A stretch of DNA of 15,387 nucleotides from Bacteroides_F sp964482605 (GTDB lineage: Bacteria; Bacillota; Clostridia; Lachnospirales; Lachnospiraceae): the NCBI GenBank assembly GCA_964482605.1, contig CAYZYS010000048.1:1-15387 (forward strand), written 5' to 3'. Positions 1 through 5,578 of the stretch are shown here, in pieces. The position numbers and the translations under genes were made by a program. The number at the start of each line of letters is the position of its first letter. Positions within the stretch are counted from its first letter, which is position 1. The notes under the pieces were generated by a model. It had not been told where the DNA came from. It was given only the letters and a program-made list of their open reading frames with translations, and did no database searches.

Positions 1-151
1 TCCTAAGGTGTGAGTGCCCTAGGTCAGACTGCTGCCATTAGGCAGCGTATGCTAATTCGTCATTAGCGTTTATTTTTAATTTGCGATTTGACGCATCGCC
101 TGCGGATAGCTTCACCAGCTTCAGAACCCCTGTCGAAGCCTTTACTACCCC
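1..151 (-). ncRNA. ssrA: tmRNA (transfer-messenger RNA), 5' part, 3' end outside window
   Basis: Read on the minus strand, the segment begins GGGGTAGTAAAGG followed by CTTCGACAGG, the tmRNA 5' acceptor strand plus the hallmark TTCGACAGG element at the expected 13-nt distance. Further in, a tag reading frame ends at a TAA stop (38-40) and reads NRKLKINANDELAYAA, with the usual hydrophobic degradation tail ending in AA. The resume codon is not certain; it lies near 86-94. The stop sits in the loop of a GCTGCC-TAAT-GGCAGC hairpin (31-46), as in other tmRNAs. tmRNA with SmpB rescues stalled ribosomes and tags nascent chains for proteolysis. Only about 150 nt are inside the window; the pseudoknots and 3' acceptor strand lie beyond position 1. 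The 5' end is inferred from acceptor-stem convention, not mapped. Confidence 0.92.
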
Positions 152-184
152 TTGTTGAACACAAGGTTCCATAAAGATGGTAGT

Positions 185-213
185 AGTTTAACGCATTCGG
201 ATGTGTAAGTCAA
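185..213 (-). promoter_or_regulatory. sigma-A type promoter of ssrA
   Basis: On the minus strand TTGACT (213-208), a 17-nt spacer and TAAACT (190-185) make a near-consensus promoter. The predicted start is near 178, leaving a leader of roughly 27 nt before the mature tmRNA 5' end at 151, which RNase P would be expected to remove. The leader contains CCTTGT-GTTCA-ACAAGG, a hairpin that reaches into the first two G residues of mature tmRNA. Confidence 0.8.
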
Positions 214-217
214 GAGG

Positions 218-246
218 TTTCTTGTGACGGATAAGAGTGTTATAAT
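218..246 (+). promoter_or_regulatory. probable extended -10 promoter of tmcAL
   Basis: TGTTATAAT at 238-246 is a perfect -10 hexamer with an extended TGn element. The -35 region at 17-bp spacing (TTTCTT, 218-223) is poor, so recognition would rest on the extended -10. It is divergent from the ssrA promoter, with the two -35 regions only a few bases apart. The predicted start near 253 leaves a leader of about 42 nt before tmcAL. Confidence 0.6.
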
Positions 247-294
247 GGGCGCAGGTGATTTGTAATGTAATGATGGCTGTATTGGGGGATTGCA

Positions 295-1506
295 ATGAGG
301 TCAGTGGGAATTGTCGCGGAATATAATCCGTTTCACAGGGGACACGAATACCAGCTTCGGTCTGCGCTTGACGCTGCCGGCGCACAGGTTGCCGTTGTGG
401 TCATGAGTGGCGATTTTGTCCAGCGTGGCGAGCCTGCCATCGTGGATAAATACACAAGGACAAGGATGGCACTTGACGGGGGCGCTAACCTGGTGCTTGA
501 GCTTCCCTTTAAATATGCGGTGGCAAGCGCCGAGAATTTTGCGTTTGGTGCGGTGGGGGTGTTGCATTTCCTTGGGGTTGACGCACTTTGCTTTGGAAGC
601 GAGGGCGGTGACGTTGAAGCCCTTGGGAAGGTGGCGGGGCTCATCCTTGAAGAGCCACCTGAATATAAATCAATTTTGAAAAAAGCCCTCAGTGAAGGGA
701 AGACTTATCCGCAAGGCGTGGCATATGCCTGTGAAATGCTGCTTGGGGATGAAGGAAATGTGCTGGCTCGGCCCAATGACCTTTTGGGCGTGGAGTACAT
801 CAAGGCGCTCAGGCGGCTGGGGTCGGGCATGGAGGTGTACGCCGTGAAGAGGCTTGGCGCAGGGCATAACCAGAAGGAGGCACATGAGAACCAGGTTTAT
901 TCTTCCGCAACCGCAATCAGGGGGCTTGCCCTGCAGGGAAGGATGAATGAGGCGGCTGCGTTCATGCCTCAATCATCCGGAGAAATGCTGTGTGACTTTG
1001 CATCCGGCGGCAGGCTTGCATCAATTGATGATTTCTCGGAGCTTTTGAATTACAGGATTTATTCCATAATGCGAGAGGACTCGTCACTTTTGATGAATTA
1101 CGCTGATGTGGGCGAGCCGCTCGCCAACAGGCTTTCGGCGATATATGGCGGTGAATGTTTTGATGGCACCGTAAGCTGCCTTATTGACCGGCTCAAGACG
1201 AGAAATGTGACACGTTCAAGAATCAGCAGGGCTCTGCTTCATATTTTGCTGGATGTGTATGTGGATTCATACCAGTCAATGTCACCGTATGCAAGGGTGC
1301 TGGGGTTTGACCCCAAAGGCAGGGAGTTTCTGGGGTCAATCAGGGGCAAATGCCAAATGCCAGTCATAACCAAGGCGGCGGATGGCGATGGATTCCTTGG
1401 GCATGACATATATGCCTCCAGGATTTACAATATGGTCATGAAGGAAAAACACGGCGTGGCAATCACGGATGATTACAGGATGCAGCCCATAATAAAAAAT
1501 GCTTGA
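295..1506 (+). CDS. tmcAL: tRNA(Met) cytidine acetate ligase TmcAL (YlbM family)
   Basis: A 403-residue protein matching the TmcAL/YlbM family in length and motifs. The family makes N4-acetylcytidine at the wobble base of elongator tRNA-Met, using acetate and ATP, in the cytoplasm. The N-terminus GIVAEYNPFHRGHEYQL carries the HxGH nucleotidyltransferase signature, followed by the family block VVMSGDFVQRGEPAIVDKY, then LVLELPF, FGSEGGD, PNDLLGVEYIKAL and YSSATAIRG. The ATG at 295 is preceded by a GGGGGAT ribosome binding site about 7 nt upstream, and the conserved N-terminus starts within a few residues. It has its own upstream promoter, divergent from ssrA. The stop codon lies inside the -35 hexamer of the next promoter, so remA need not depend on read-through. 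Function is by family resemblance; the motifs leave little doubt. Confidence 0.95.
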   Translation: MRSVGIVAEYNPFHRGHEYQLRSALDAAGAQVAVVVMSGDFVQRGEPAIVDKYTRTRMALDGGANLVLELPFKYAVASAENFAFGAVGVLHFLGVDALCFGSEGGDVEALGKVAGLILEEPPEYKSILKKALSEGKTYPQGVAYACEMLLGDEGNVLARPNDLLGVEYIKALRRLGSGMEVYAVKRLGAGHNQKEAHENQVYSSATAIRGLALQGRMNEAAAFMPQSSGEMLCDFASGGRLASIDDFSELLNYRIYSIMREDSSLLMNYADVGEPLANRLSAIYGGECFDGTVSCLIDRLKTRNVTRSRISRALLHILLDVYVDSYQSMSPYARVLGFDPKGREFLGSIRGKCQMPVITKAADGDGFLGHDIYASRIYNMVMKEKHGVAITDDYRMQPIIKNA

Positions 1507-1531
1507 TTGTTCCGTTAAAATCAAGTATACT
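1503..1531 (+). promoter_or_regulatory. sigma-A type promoter of remA-rpoZ
   Basis: TTGATT (1503-1508), a 17-nt spacer and TATACT (1526-1531) form a strong promoter. Its -35 hexamer includes the TGA stop of tmcAL. The 14-nt block AAAAATGCTTGATT (1495-1508) around the -35 recurs exactly in the rimP promoter. Predicted start is near 1538, about 55 nt before the remA start. Confidence 0.75.
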
Positions 1532-1592
1532 GTAGAAGTTGCCGTATGGCGATGTGAATTAAAAGCAGGTTTTCATTTAGAGGCGGTTGAAG

Positions 1593-1844
1593 GTGTCTAA
1601 TTTAGTCAACATTGGTTTTGGCAACATAATTAATGCGGAACGAATTGTTACCATGGTAACACCGGATTCTGCCCCGGCAAAGAGAATCATACAGAATGCC
1701 AAGGAATCGGGGAAAATCGTGGATGCGACGCAGGGCAGGAGAACCAGGACCGTCATTGTGACGGATGCGGACATGGTTGTGCTTTCATCCCTGCTGCCGG
1801 AGACGATTGTGAGCCGGGTTAATATGTCTGTTGATGAGGAATGA
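1593..1844 (+). CDS. remA: RemA/DUF370 family regulatory protein
   Basis: A protein of 83 residues beginning MSNLVNIGFGNIINAERIVTM. It matches the RemA (DUF370) family through the NIGFGNIIN opening, SAPAKRIIQ, and DATQGRRTRTVIVTD. In Bacillus subtilis RemA is a DNA-binding activator of matrix and osmoprotection genes; in Clostridia the role is less clear. The GTG at 1593 is chosen because GAGGCGG (1580-1586) lies 6 nt upstream. An in-frame TTG at 1587 would abut that ribosome binding site and is unlikely. In Firmicutes remA is commonly followed by gmk and then rpoZ; here rpoZ follows directly after 33 nt, with no room for gmk. It is transcribed from a strong promoter that overlaps the end of tmcAL. 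Confidence 0.92.
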   Translation: MSNLVNIGFGNIINAERIVTMVTPDSAPAKRIIQNAKESGKIVDATQGRRTRTVIVTDADMVVLSSLLPETIVSRVNMSVDEE

Positions 1845-1877
1845 TTAAGGCGATTGTGCTGAAAGGAGAATGTGGTG

Positions 1878-2144
1878 ATGATACATCCATCATATGCGGA
1901 TTTGATGAACGTGGTTAACAGTGATGTGGAGGAGGGCGAGCAGCCGGTGGTGCAGAGCCGTTATTCAATCGTGCTTGCCACATCCAAGAGGGCACGGGAG
2001 ATTATAGCAGGTGATGAGCCACTTGTGGATAACTACAAGGGCAAGAAGCCGTTGTCCATAGCTGTACAGGAGCTCTATGAGGGCAAGGTTAAGATTGTTG
2101 CCGAGGATGAGTCGCAGACCGAGACCGAGGAACAGCTTAAGTAA
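1878..2144 (+). CDS. rpoZ: DNA-directed RNA polymerase omega subunit
   Basis: An 88-residue omega subunit beginning MIHPSYADLMNVVNSD. The omega core is visible: SRYSIVLATSKRAREI (helical core that clamps the beta' C-terminus), then AGDEPLVDNYKGKKPLSIAVQELYEGKV and an acidic tail with ESQTETEEQ. The subunit supports polymerase assembly and stability. The start is ambiguous: GTG at 1872, GTG at 1875 and ATG at 1878 are all in frame behind AAAGGAG (1862-1868). ATG is preferred because its 9-nt spacing is acceptable and the conserved sequence begins MIHPSY. It is co-transcribed with remA. No U-rich terminator follows, only an imperfect inverted repeat at 2165-2200. Confidence 0.95.
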   Translation: MIHPSYADLMNVVNSDVEEGEQPVVQSRYSIVLATSKRAREIIAGDEPLVDNYKGKKPLSIAVQELYEGKVKIVAEDESQTETEEQLK

Positions 2145-2164
2145 GAATAATGGCAAGTGCGTGG

Positions 2165-2200
2165 CATTGCCAACCGTGTCTTTTTGCCAGGGTGGCAATG
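2165..2200 (+). repeat. inverted repeat downstream of rpoZ
   Basis: CATTGCCA (2165-2172) pairs with TGGCAATG (2193-2200), extended inward by CC/GG after one mismatch. A competing hairpin, TTGCCA (2184-2189) with TGGCAA (2193-2198) around a GGG loop, uses the same right arm. No T-run follows, so it is not a canonical intrinsic terminator. It could be a processing or 3'-end stabilising structure. Confidence 0.45.
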
Positions 2201-2248
2201 GCGAAAAATGCCTGTCAAAAAAAGATGTTAAAAAAATAAAAAAAGTGC

Positions 2249-2277
2249 TTGCAATTTAAAAATGCTTATGTTATATT
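2249..2277 (+). promoter_or_regulatory. strong promoter of tRNA-Glu
   Basis: TTGCAA (2249-2254), a 17-nt spacer and TATATT (2272-2277), with a TGn extended -10 at 2269-2271. A-rich DNA just upstream (2230-2244) resembles an UP element, fitting a stable RNA promoter. Predicted start is near 2284, leaving a leader of about 13 nt before the tRNA. Confidence 0.75.
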
Positions 2278-2296
2278 AGTCAAGCGATATGCGTAA

Positions 2297-2368
2297 GGCC
2301 AATTGGTCAAGCGGTTAAGACGCCGCCCTCTCACGGCGGAAACAGGGGTTCGATTCCCCTATTGGCTA
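2297..2368 (+). tRNA. tRNA-Glu (anticodon CTC)
   Basis: A 72-nt cloverleaf. The acceptor strands GGCCAAT and ATTGGCT pair with a terminal G-U, followed by discriminator A. The D-arm region is GGTCAAGCGGTTAAGAC. The anticodon stem CCGCC/GGCGG encloses loop CTCTCAC with anticodon CTC, which reads GAG. The T-arm is AGGGG-TTCGATT-CCCCT. CCA is not encoded, so it would be added after transcription. It is a single tRNA with its own promoter and a terminator directly downstream. There is no integrase or attachment-site repeat nearby. Confidence 0.97.
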
Positions 2369-2371
2369 CTG

Positions 2372-2405
2372 AATCCCTTGGGAATTATCCCAAGGGATTT
2401 CTGTT
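2372..2405 (+). terminator. intrinsic terminator after tRNA-Glu
   Basis: AATCCCTTGGGA (2372-2383) and TCCCAAGGGATT (2388-2399) form a perfect 12-bp stem with an ATTA loop, followed by TTTCTGTT. The T-run is interrupted, so some read-through into the downstream membrane protein gene is plausible, especially as I see no clear separate promoter for that gene. Confidence 0.75.
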
Positions 2406-2407
2406 AT

Positions 2408-2516
2408 CTGCGCATATGCGCAGGGAATTTACATGCCCGTGGCATATGGGCGTTGATGGCATCCGGGAATCTGTTCATGCACTGCCGGGCGTGGCCGCCA
2501 TTGAAAAAGGCAGTGC
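2408..2516 (+). promoter_or_regulatory. structured region upstream of the DUF368 gene
   Basis: Three inverted repeats stand in a row: the 16-bp perfect palindrome CTGCGCATATGCGCAG (2408-2423); a short hairpin ATGCCC/GGGCGT (2433-2438 with 2448-2453); and GCACTGCC/GGCAGTGC (2479-2486 with 2509-2516), which encloses a smaller GGCG-TGGC-CGCC hairpin and ends just before the first possible start codon of the gene. No convincing -10/-35 pair was found in this stretch. The roles (operator, leader RNA) are inference. Confidence 0.4.
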
Positions 2517-2533
2517 GGAAAATGAGGACATAT

Positions 2534-3439
2534 ATGTTTACAAGGATTTTTGGCGGTTTTTTGATGGCACTTGCAGACAGCGTTCCGGGCGTGTCAGGCG
2601 GAACCATAGCATTTCTCATCGGCATTTATGATGAATTCATCACTTCCCTGAACAACATACTTTCAAGGGACAGGGAAAAGCGCAGGGCGGCAATTTTGTT
2701 CCTGCTCAAGATGGGTTCGGGATGGATTGTGGGCATGGTGCTTGCGGCACTTGTGATAACGGGGATATTTGAGAGCCACATATATGCTGTAAGCTCGTTG
2801 TTTCTTGGCTTTGTGCTTTTTGCCATTCCGATAATAATTTCGGAGGAAAGGGAATCCTTTGCCGGGAAATATTACAATGTGGTGTTCACTGTTGTTGGCG
2901 CTGCGCTGGTGGCAGCCATAACCTATTACAGCCAGACGGGCATAATAAGCGGTGGCGTTGACCTTTCCTGGGGAAGCTTCGGATTCGGGATAGGCGTGTA
3001 TGTGTTCATAGCCGCCATGTGTGCGATATCGGCAATGGTTCTTCCGGGCATATCGGGCTCAACGCTCCTTTTGGTGTTTGGGCTGTACCAGCCGGTGATG
3101 TCGGCGATAAAGGGCTTCATCAAGCTTGATTTTTCATATTTTGTGGGACTTGTCATATTCGGGCTTGGCGTGATAGCGGGAATCCTCACCATAGTGAAGG
3201 TTTTAAGGTATGGGCTTGAAAAGAGGAGAAGCGCAATGATGTATTTCATCATTGGAATGATGCTTGGCTCACTGTATGCCATTGTGATGGGGCCAACGTC
3301 CCTCAAGGACAATCCGCAGCCGGCCATGACGCTGTCGACCTTTCACTGGGTTCCGTTCATAATCGGTGGCGCGGTAATCATCGGGCTTCAGGTGATGAAG
3401 GTGGTCATGGGCAAAAGGTCAGGGACGGATGTTAAGTAA
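2534..3439 (+). CDS. DUF368 (PopT-type) polytopic membrane protein
   Basis: A protein of about 301 residues, mostly hydrophobic, with roughly eight predicted membrane segments. It carries the DUF368 internal duplication: SVPGVSGGT near the N-terminus and VLPGISGST in the middle, each at the start of a membrane segment followed by a FLIGIYDEF or LVFGLYQPV-type block. DUF368 proteins have been described as undecaprenyl-phosphate translocases (PopT), which recycle the lipid carrier for envelope polymer synthesis across the plasma membrane. That role is inferred by family. The open frame extends back through the tRNA, which is not meaningful. ATG at 2534 has GAGGA 5 nt upstream; ATG at 2522 (MRTYMFTRIF) is a possible alternative with a weak ribosome binding site. 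The C-terminus is basic (KRSGTDVK). Confidence 0.85.
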   Translation: MFTRIFGGFLMALADSVPGVSGGTIAFLIGIYDEFITSLNNILSRDREKRRAAILFLLKMGSGWIVGMVLAALVITGIFESHIYAVSSLFLGFVLFAIPIIISEERESFAGKYYNVVFTVVGAALVAAITYYSQTGIISGGVDLSWGSFGFGIGVYVFIAAMCAISAMVLPGISGSTLLLVFGLYQPVMSAIKGFIKLDFSYFVGLVIFGLGVIAGILTIVKVLRYGLEKRRSAMMYFIIGMMLGSLYAIVMGPTSLKDNPQPAMTLSTFHWVPFIIGGAVIIGLQVMKVVMGKRSGTDVK

Positions 3440-3472
3440 AGCAAAAAATGTGCATTATTTCAAGAAAAATGC

Positions 3473-3501
3473 TTGATTTTATGAGATTTATGTGGTAGTA
3501 T
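3473..3501 (+). promoter_or_regulatory. promoter of the rimP-nusA-infB operon
   Basis: TTGATT (3473-3478), a 17-nt spacer and TAGTAT (3496-3501). The 14 bases 3465-3478 are identical to the block at the remA promoter. Predicted start is near 3508, so the leader is about 89 nt and begins with the hairpin at 3514-3539. Confidence 0.7.
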
Positions 3502-3513
3502 TGCATTGTTGTT

Positions 3514-3545
3514 AAGGAGTGGGCGCAAGTCCACTCTTTGCTTTT
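3514..3545 (+). promoter_or_regulatory. rimP leader hairpin (GNRA loop), possible attenuator
   Basis: AAGGAGTGGGC (3514-3524) pairs with GTCCACTCTTT (3529-3539) through 11 bp including G-U pairs, capped by a GCAA tetraloop. It is followed by GCTTTT. It lies within about 6 nt of the predicted transcript 5' end. The U-tract is interrupted, so it could be an inefficient terminator/attenuator, which would make sense for an operon that encodes NusA, or a 5' stabiliser. I do not assign it to a named RNA family. Confidence 0.55.
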
Positions 3546-3596
3546 GTGGTGACAATGAAATTCGGCTGGGTGCATTTGCACTTATGAAAGGGAAAG

Positions 3597-4064
3597 ATGT
3601 CGAGGAGAGAGGATTACGAGAAAAGGACGGAGGAGCTGATTGCTCCGGTTATTGCGTCGCATGGCTTTGAGCTGGTTGACGTGGAGTACGTGAAGGAGGG
3701 GGCGGAATACTACCTTCGCGTGTACATTGACAAGGAGGGCGGAATCACGGTGGATGACTGCGAGGTGGTAAGCCGTGAGTTTAATGTGGTCCTTGACAGG
3801 GAAGACTACATTGACCAGCAGTATATATTTGAGGTTAGCTCACCTGGGCTTCTGCGCCCGCTGAAGAAGGACAAGGATTATGAAAGGAACCTTGGCAGGC
3901 TGCTTGAGGCAAGGCTGTTTGCACCCGTTAATGGTGTCAGGGAATTTGAGGGTGAGCTTGAGTCCTATGACAAGGAGACGGCGACATTCATACTTGAGGA
4001 TGATTCAAGGGTAACCGTGAAAAGGACGGAGCTTTCACTGCTGAGGCCTGCCATTGACTTTTGA
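3597..4064 (+). CDS. rimP: ribosome maturation factor RimP
   Basis: A 155-residue protein of the usual RimP length. The N-terminal domain (about 1-85) shows ELVDVEYVKEG, YLRVYIDKEGGITVDDCE and VVSREFNVVLD. The junction is the family signature YIFEVSSPGLLRPLKK. The C-terminal SH3-like domain (about 86-155) ends in LSLLRPAIDF. RimP is a cytoplasmic factor that helps 30S assembly, promoting S12/central pseudoknot maturation. ATG at 3597 has AAGGGAA upstream. It is the first gene of the operon, with nusA 62 nt downstream; that order is conserved across bacteria. Confidence 0.97.
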   Translation: MSRREDYEKRTEELIAPVIASHGFELVDVEYVKEGAEYYLRVYIDKEGGITVDDCEVVSREFNVVLDREDYIDQQYIFEVSSPGLLRPLKKDKDYERNLGRLLEARLFAPVNGVREFEGELESYDKETATFILEDDSRVTVKRTELSLLRPAIDF

Positions 4065-4126
4065 TGGCGGTATTTAATTGCGAAACTTATAAATGTAGGT
4101 GTGACATATAGGAGGATAATGGAAAA

Positions 4127-5296
4127 ATGAACAAGGAATTGATTGAGGCTCTTGATGCTTTGGAGAAGGAGAAGGACATCAGCAAGGACGTGCTGATAGA
4201 GGCAATTGAAAATTCGCTCATCCAGGGCTGTAAGCAGCAGTTTGAGAAGGCTGACAACGTGAAGGTGAAGGTTGACAGGGAGACGGGGGATTTCTTCGTG
4301 TATGCCGAGAAGACGGTTGTCGAGGAGGTAGAGGACGCTGTTGAGCAGATATCACTTGGCGATGCCATCAAGATTAATTCGGGGGCATCAATCGGCGATA
4401 TTGTGAATGTTGAGATTAAGTCCAAGGAATTTAGCCGCATTGCCGCAAAGAAGGCAAAGGACATAATTCTCCAGAAGATTCGTGAGGAGGAGAAAAGGTC
4501 TGTATACAATGAATACAGCACCAAGCAGGATGAGATTGTCACGGGCGTTGTCCAGAGGATTAACGGTGACAGGATAAGCGTCAACCTCGGAAGGATGGAC
4601 ACGGTGCTCCTGCCTAAGGACCAGGTTCCGGGCGAGGTGTTCATGCCAACGGAGAGGATCAAGTTGCTGGTGACAAGCGTTAATGACAATGAAAAGGGCG
4701 TCATGGTCAGGGTTTCAAGGAACCACCCGAATCTTGTGAGGAGATTGTTTGAATCCGAGGTAACAGAGGTGAGGGACGGAACGGTTGAGATTAAGGAGAT
4801 TGTGCGTGAGGCAGGTTCAAGAACCAAGATGGCAGTGTACTCCAACAATCCTGATGTTGACCCTGTCGGGGCATGCGTGGGCATGAATGGCGCAAGGGTC
4901 AATGCCATTGTCAGTGAGCTTAGGGGCGAGAAGATTGACATAATCAACTGGAGCGCCAATTCTGCGGAGCTTATTGAAAATGCACTGAGCCCTGCCAAGG
5001 TTATTTCCGTTATTGCTGATGATGATGCCAAGACCGCACAGGTTGTGGTGCCTGATTACCAGCTTTCACTTGCGATTGGCAAGGAGGGGCAGAACGCAAG
5101 GCTTGCGGCGCGCCTGACGCATTTCAAGATTGACATAAAGAGCGAGACACAGGCAACTGAAAGCGGGCTTTACAACGGACAGTACACTGAAGGTGATTAC
5201 AGTGGCGAGGATTACGGCAGTGACGAGTATGGCAGCAATGAGGTGTTTGAAGACGGCGCATATGACGGGGAAGCCTATAACCAGTATGAGGAGTGA
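4127..5296 (+). CDS. nusA: transcription termination/antitermination factor NusA
   Basis: A 389-residue NusA. Domains in order: the N-terminal RNA polymerase-binding domain (1-about 130, starting MNKELIEALDALEKEK, with FSRIAAKKAKDIILQKI at 102-118); S1 (about 136-200, EIVTGVVQRINGDRISVNLG); KH1 (about 203-275, GMNG at 252-255); KH2 (about 280-345, GKEG at 318-321 in AIGKEGQNARLAARLT). It binds elongating polymerase and nascent RNA and modulates pausing, termination and antitermination. ATG at 4127 has AGGAGGA 10 nt upstream. The last roughly 44 residues (346-389) are an acidic tail rich in Tyr, Gly, Asp and Glu, replacing the acidic-repeat domains of some Proteobacteria. The stop precedes the rnpM start by 6 nt, so coupling is likely. 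Confidence 0.98.
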   Translation: MNKELIEALDALEKEKDISKDVLIEAIENSLIQGCKQQFEKADNVKVKVDRETGDFFVYAEKTVVEEVEDAVEQISLGDAIKINSGASIGDIVNVEIKSKEFSRIAAKKAKDIILQKIREEEKRSVYNEYSTKQDEIVTGVVQRINGDRISVNLGRMDTVLLPKDQVPGEVFMPTERIKLLVTSVNDNEKGVMVRVSRNHPNLVRRLFESEVTEVRDGTVEIKEIVREAGSRTKMAVYSNNPDVDPVGACVGMNGARVNAIVSELRGEKIDIINWSANSAELIENALSPAKVISVIADDDAKTAQVVVPDYQLSLAIGKEGQNARLAARLTHFKIDIKSETQATESGLYNGQYTEGDYSGEDYGSDEYGSNEVFEDGAYDGEAYNQYEE

Positions 5297-5302
5297 TTGC
5301 GG

Positions 5303-5578
5303 ATGGCGTTGAAGAAGGTACCGCAAAGACAGTGCGTTGGCTGTCAGATGATGAAGAACAAGAAGGACATGATTCGTGTGCTTCACACCGCTGAGGGTGA
5401 ATTTGTCCTTGATTTCACAGGAAAGAAAAGCGGACGTGGCGCATATATATGTCCTGATGCCGACTGCCTTGCAAAGGCTGTCAGGTCGCATGGACTTGAG
5501 CGTTCATTTAAACAGGCGATTCCCGTGGAGGTTTACGAAAATCTGCGGAAGGAGTTGGTGAATGGTGGAGAAGGATAA
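5303..5578 (+). CDS. rnpM: YlxR/RnpM family protein (RNase P modulator)
   Basis: A 91-residue basic protein with the YlxR (DUF448) signature: PQRQCVGCQ at the N-terminus, IRVLHTAEGEFVLD, and KKSGRGAYICPD, followed by CLAKAVRSHGLERSFKQAIP. The family is nucleic-acid binding; the B. subtilis member has been reported to interact with and modulate RNase P, hence the name RnpM. An in-frame TTG lies directly after the nusA stop at 5297, but ATG at 5303 is preferred because GAGGAG at 5288-5293 (inside the end of nusA) sits 9 nt upstream. The 3' end overlaps ylxQ by 17 nt, indicating translational coupling. Confidence 0.93.
   Translation: MALKKVPQRQCVGCQMMKNKKDMIRVLHTAEGEFVLDFTGKKSGRGAYICPDADCLAKAVRSHGLERSFKQAIPVEVYENLRKELVNGGEG

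Noticed and set aside
570..1524. Several antisense open frames over tmcAL
   Set aside because: Short, without motifs or ribosome binding sites; they are shadows of a well-recognised gene.
2181..2240. Intrinsic terminator after rpoZ
   Set aside because: The inverted repeat is followed by A-rich rather than T-rich sequence on the + strand; the A-tract is better explained as an UP element of the tRNA promoter.
2297..2368. tRNA-Glu as an integration site for a mobile element
   Set aside because: No integrase, no direct repeat of the tRNA 3' end downstream, and the flanking genes are chromosomal core or common membrane genes.
2303..2521. N-terminal extension of the DUF368 frame back into the tRNA
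   Set aside because: It starts inside the tRNA-Glu gene and runs through its terminator; DUF368 similarity begins only at MFTRIFGG.
4087..5031. 314-codon open frame antisense to nusA
   Set aside because: Ser/Thr/Leu-rich composition with no recognisable motif; it mirrors the Asp/Glu/Lys-rich nusA codons, and nusA itself is unmistakable.
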